Shown: positions 29,248-31,250 of the stretch, in pieces
Numbering within the stretch: position 1 is the stretch's first letter
Layout: every line of letters begins with the position of its first letter
Source of the DNA: a virus
Reading direction: 5' to 3' (one strand)
Length of the DNA: 31,250 bases
Virus record (IMG/VR): IMGVR_UViG_3300046318_000150
Location: 1 to 31,250 of that record
Position numbers and translations under genes: made by a program
Notes under the pieces: model-generated
The model's database searches: none
Told to the model about the DNA's origin: nothing
What the model saw: the letters and a program-made list of their open reading frames with translations, nothing else

Positions 29248-29895
29248 TCAATTAATGTTATCGGTGACCGTCAGTATGACGGACGGAATTGCGGGGACAG
29301 GGGCGCTGGCCGCTGCTGCGAGAATTTGGCAACCTGTATCATCTGTAGACCAAACCAGTTCAAAATAATCACCTGCGTTTAACTCTATCACAAAGTTCCA
29401 TGCGGCGACAACTGCCGCGCCGTTTCCAACTAAAGTTACCTGTGTGGCCGAGTTTGCTGCGTCCACACCGTTTACCCTGTACCAAATAAAAACATGTTTG
29501 GCGCTGGCAGACGATTTAACAAGCTGTAGAGAGAATTGAAAGTTGTACGTGCCTACGCGGTCCACATACACACGCGACGTAGGTGACCCAATGTAGACGC
29601 CATCAGAAATGCTTGTGGAGTTAATCGTAATTGGATACGCCGTATTGATGACTGCGGCGGATTGCGTGGTCGTATCGTAAAACACGCCGTGACGTTTAGC
29701 GTCAATCTGTGGTGTATACGCAGGCGCCAAATCTTGCCCAAAAGACGAACTGGCGGCTGAGTTAGCTTGGCCGCCGCCCACTAGCGTAAAGATGTTAAAC
29801 AGATACCTATACCACTCACGCGTCACCGTGCCGTCTGACGTGTCCGTAATCGGGACACGCGACGCAGGGATGCGGGTGAGTTGGTCGTTAGGCAT
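29248..29895 (-). CDS. Tail protein with C1q/TNF-like C-terminal domain (215 aa)
   Basis: Start overlaps the gp10-like stop by 8 nt. The N-terminus (RIPASRVPITDTSDGTVTREWYRYL) is polar and typical of small phage tail proteins. From ~75 to the end, strands such as YITINS, YVDRVGTYNFQFSLQLVKSS, HVFIWYRVNG and DYFELVWSTDDTG resemble the beta-jelly roll of C1q/TNF-like domains (the GTYxFxFS and ELNAGDYFELVW elements). Such domains trimerise and bind glycans or proteins, so a fibre-tip or hub role is likely. Confidence 0.68.
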   Translation of the reverse strand: MPNDQLTRIPASRVPITDTSDGTVTREWYRYLFNIFTLVGGGQANSAASSSFGQDLAPAYTPQIDAKRHGVFYDTTTQSAAVINTAYPITINSTSISDGVYIGSPTSRVYVDRVGTYNFQFSLQLVKSSASAKHVFIWYRVNGVDAANSATQVTLVGNGAAVVAAWNFVIELNAGDYFELVWSTDDTGCQILAAAASAPVPAIPSVILTVTDNIN

Positions 29896-31250
29896 TCGTG
29901 CCGCTCAACAGCAGTTCAGCGCCAGTAAGGTAAATGCGGACAGGATCACTGCCAGACAGTTCATACACGCGGTCGCGCAGCTTCAGCGTCATACCAAGGC
30001 GGCGCCACATGACGCGAGTGCCGGTCGCACCGATCTTGCCCATAGATGCCCAGTGTTCGTTGGACCATGTGTGGCCGCCGTCATCAGACCAGCGAAGCAT
30101 GGCTTGCGGGTCGCTTCCTTGGCCGGTGTTTAGGCCGACGCCCGTTTCGCACTCAAGCTGCAAGCTATGGTTTGCTGTACGTTTGAGATTGTTTTGACCT
30201 GTCGGCAGCGCGCGCCATGACCGCAGCCAACGCTGCGCTATTCCGTTGTCCTCGAAAACATTTAGCTCAAACGTGTAGATGTTGCCGTTAGCGTAATCGC
30301 CGACAATGATGTTGCCTTGGAAGTTGCACTGGCAGTTGCTGCGGTGACGCGAGAACACGCCGCTGTTACCAGACGGGGTGAGCGGTAGCACCGTGTAGAA
30401 CGCGCCCGAATAGAACGCGTCAGCGTTAAATGCACCCACAGACGGCGCAATGGCTGAGTAGGATGACCGTTGGTGCCATGCGCCGGTGGATGCGTCAAAC
30501 ACCCATGTCTCATCCGCGGACGGGAACGACAAGACGTAGAACGCATGGCCATCCTGCTGGTAGGTGTAGCCGACCGCGTCGCTCATGTTCAGATAGTTTT
30601 GGATGCGCCATTCAATCGCGTGCGTTGACACGCGCTGTGCGCTATAGCCAGACGCCCTGTAGACAATACCTTGGCCGCGGGCGTCGGCGCCCAGCCAAAA
30701 CACAGTGTTGTCCATTTTGGCGATGGAGTGCGGCGCGGCGCAACCGATTTCGTTAAACGCGCCTTGGATCGGCGACAGCGGAAAGTCTAACCCGCCGGAG
30801 TTGTACCACACTTCGGTCGAGTCCGTGCCGAATACCCAGCACTCGCGGTGGTCTACCAACAGGCCGACGACGCCATCAGGGCTGCCTTCGGCGCTGGAAA
30901 ACTCTAGCGGGTCAATCTGGAAGCCGTCGTAAAGCTGCGTCACCCAAATCTTCTGGCTGTTTGGTTCGTTGAACACAAAATAGCCATCCAGATAGCCGAC
31001 AGTAACCGCGCCGGGGAAGTCAGGGTCGGTGATTTGCCCAAACGTGTCGGTTGACTCGTCGTAAATGTACGCGTCAGGGTTGCAGGCAAAGAATATCTGT
31101 GTGCCGTTGTCAGCGATAGACACAGGGCCAGTGCCGGTCACGTCGCCTAGCTTAATCGGCGTGCCGTTCAAGCTGGTCATTTTGTAGACTTCAAAGCCTG
31201 ACACGACGTAATAGTCAGTGCCGCGCGTCTGGTGCGCCCACAGCCCGCGG
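29888..31250 (-). CDS. P22 gp10-like tail/DNA-stabilisation protein (N-terminus off the right edge)
   Basis: The frame stays open to the right edge (455 or more residues visible). A GTG at 31204 is just an internal codon, since the upstream RGLWAHQTRG...YYVVSGFEVYKM reading continues. That segment and the overall beta-rich layout with ADARGQGIVYRASGYSAQRVSTHAIE and RWSDDGGHTWS match P22 gp10, which closes the portal channel after packaging and forms the tail hub. P22 gp10 is 472 residues, so perhaps only the first ~20 residues lie beyond the edge. Confidence 0.83.
   Translation of the reverse strand, partial: RGLWAHQTRGTDYYVVSGFEVYKMTSLNGTPIKLGDVTGTGPVSIADNGTQIFFACNPDAYIYDESTDTFGQITDPDFPGAVTVGYLDGYFVFNEPNSQKIWVTQLYDGFQIDPLEFSSAEGSPDGVVGLLVDHRECWVFGTDSTEVWYNSGGLDFPLSPIQGAFNEIGCAAPHSIAKMDNTVFWLGADARGQGIVYRASGYSAQRVSTHAIEWRIQNYLNMSDAVGYTYQQDGHAFYVLSFPSADETWVFDASTGAWHQRSSYSAIAPSVGAFNADAFYSGAFYTVLPLTPSGNSGVFSRHRSNCQCNFQGNIIVGDYANGNIYTFELNVFEDNGIAQRWLRSWRALPTGQNNLKRTANHSLQLECETGVGLNTGQGSDPQAMLRWSDDGGHTWSNEHWASMGKIGATGTRVMWRRLGMTLKLRDRVYELSGSDPVRIYLTGAELLLSGTNA

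Noticed and set aside
31202-31204. GTG as the true start of the gp10-like gene
   Set aside because: The frame continues upstream to the window edge with residues typical of the family, so the GTG is internal and the gene is partial.
1-31250. tRNA genes, integrase, attachment sites, insertion sequences
   Set aside because: I looked for TPsiC-like GTTCGA elements, recombinase motifs and terminal inverted repeats and found none convincing; a dedicated tRNA search could still find one.

Overview
This window is about 31 kb of a tailed double-stranded DNA phage with a P22-like, short-tailed (podovirus) virion plan. The evidence is a P22-type portal, a P22 gp10-like tail-hub protein at the right edge, three successive putative internal/ejection proteins, and a family A DNA polymerase replication module. 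I see no integrase, excisionase, CI-like repressor, tRNA, CRISPR array or insertion sequence, so nothing visible argues for lysogeny. The host cannot be named. A lipoprotein with a lipobox beside a GH19-type endolysin suggests a Gram-negative host (inference).

Layout. (1) 1-6550, leftward: packaging and head genes, in transcription order terS, an HNH-AP2 homing-type endonuclease, terL, four tiny basic proteins, portal, and a glycine-rich tail/appendage protein cut by the left edge. (2) 6551-7374: a non-coding divergent control region with a leftward promoter giving a nearly leaderless terS mRNA, a rightward promoter, a perfect 14-bp tandem repeat, eight exact GACGTC cores in 416 bp and a DnaA-box-like sequence. 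It is the best candidate for a replication origin or master switch. (3) 7375-11903, rightward: 22 small early-type genes, mostly joined by ATGA or TAATG overlaps and mostly of unknown function, ended by a strong bidirectional terminator at 11915-11947. (4) 12005-18184, leftward: replication genes, in transcription order a DUF2800/RecB-like nuclease, a conserved protein (possibly SSB-like), a family A DNA polymerase with a proofreading domain, and a primase-helicase. (5) 18281-20160, rightward: VRR-NUC nuclease, SNF2-like helicase and two small proteins, divergent from the nuclease across an inverted repeat. (6) 20157-22033, leftward: a lysis cassette with small membrane proteins, a lipoprotein, an EF-hand-tailed membrane protein and a GH19 endolysin. 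(7) 22036-31250, leftward: ejection proteins, a GNAT-like protein, tail fibre/appendage proteins and the gp10-like hub, cut by the right edge.

The coat protein, scaffold and head-completion proteins are absent. Both ends of the window lie inside leftward structural genes (the portal-side end on the left, gp10 on the right), so the missing morphogenesis genes most likely sit on the stretch that joins right edge to left edge in a circular or permuted genome. On that reading one leftward late unit runs from the terS promoter through packaging, head, tail and ejection genes to the lysis cassette, and replication and early genes fill the remaining arc. This is inference from gene order.

Functions rest on motifs and remembered family features; no database search was run. 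Many small early genes remain of unknown function.
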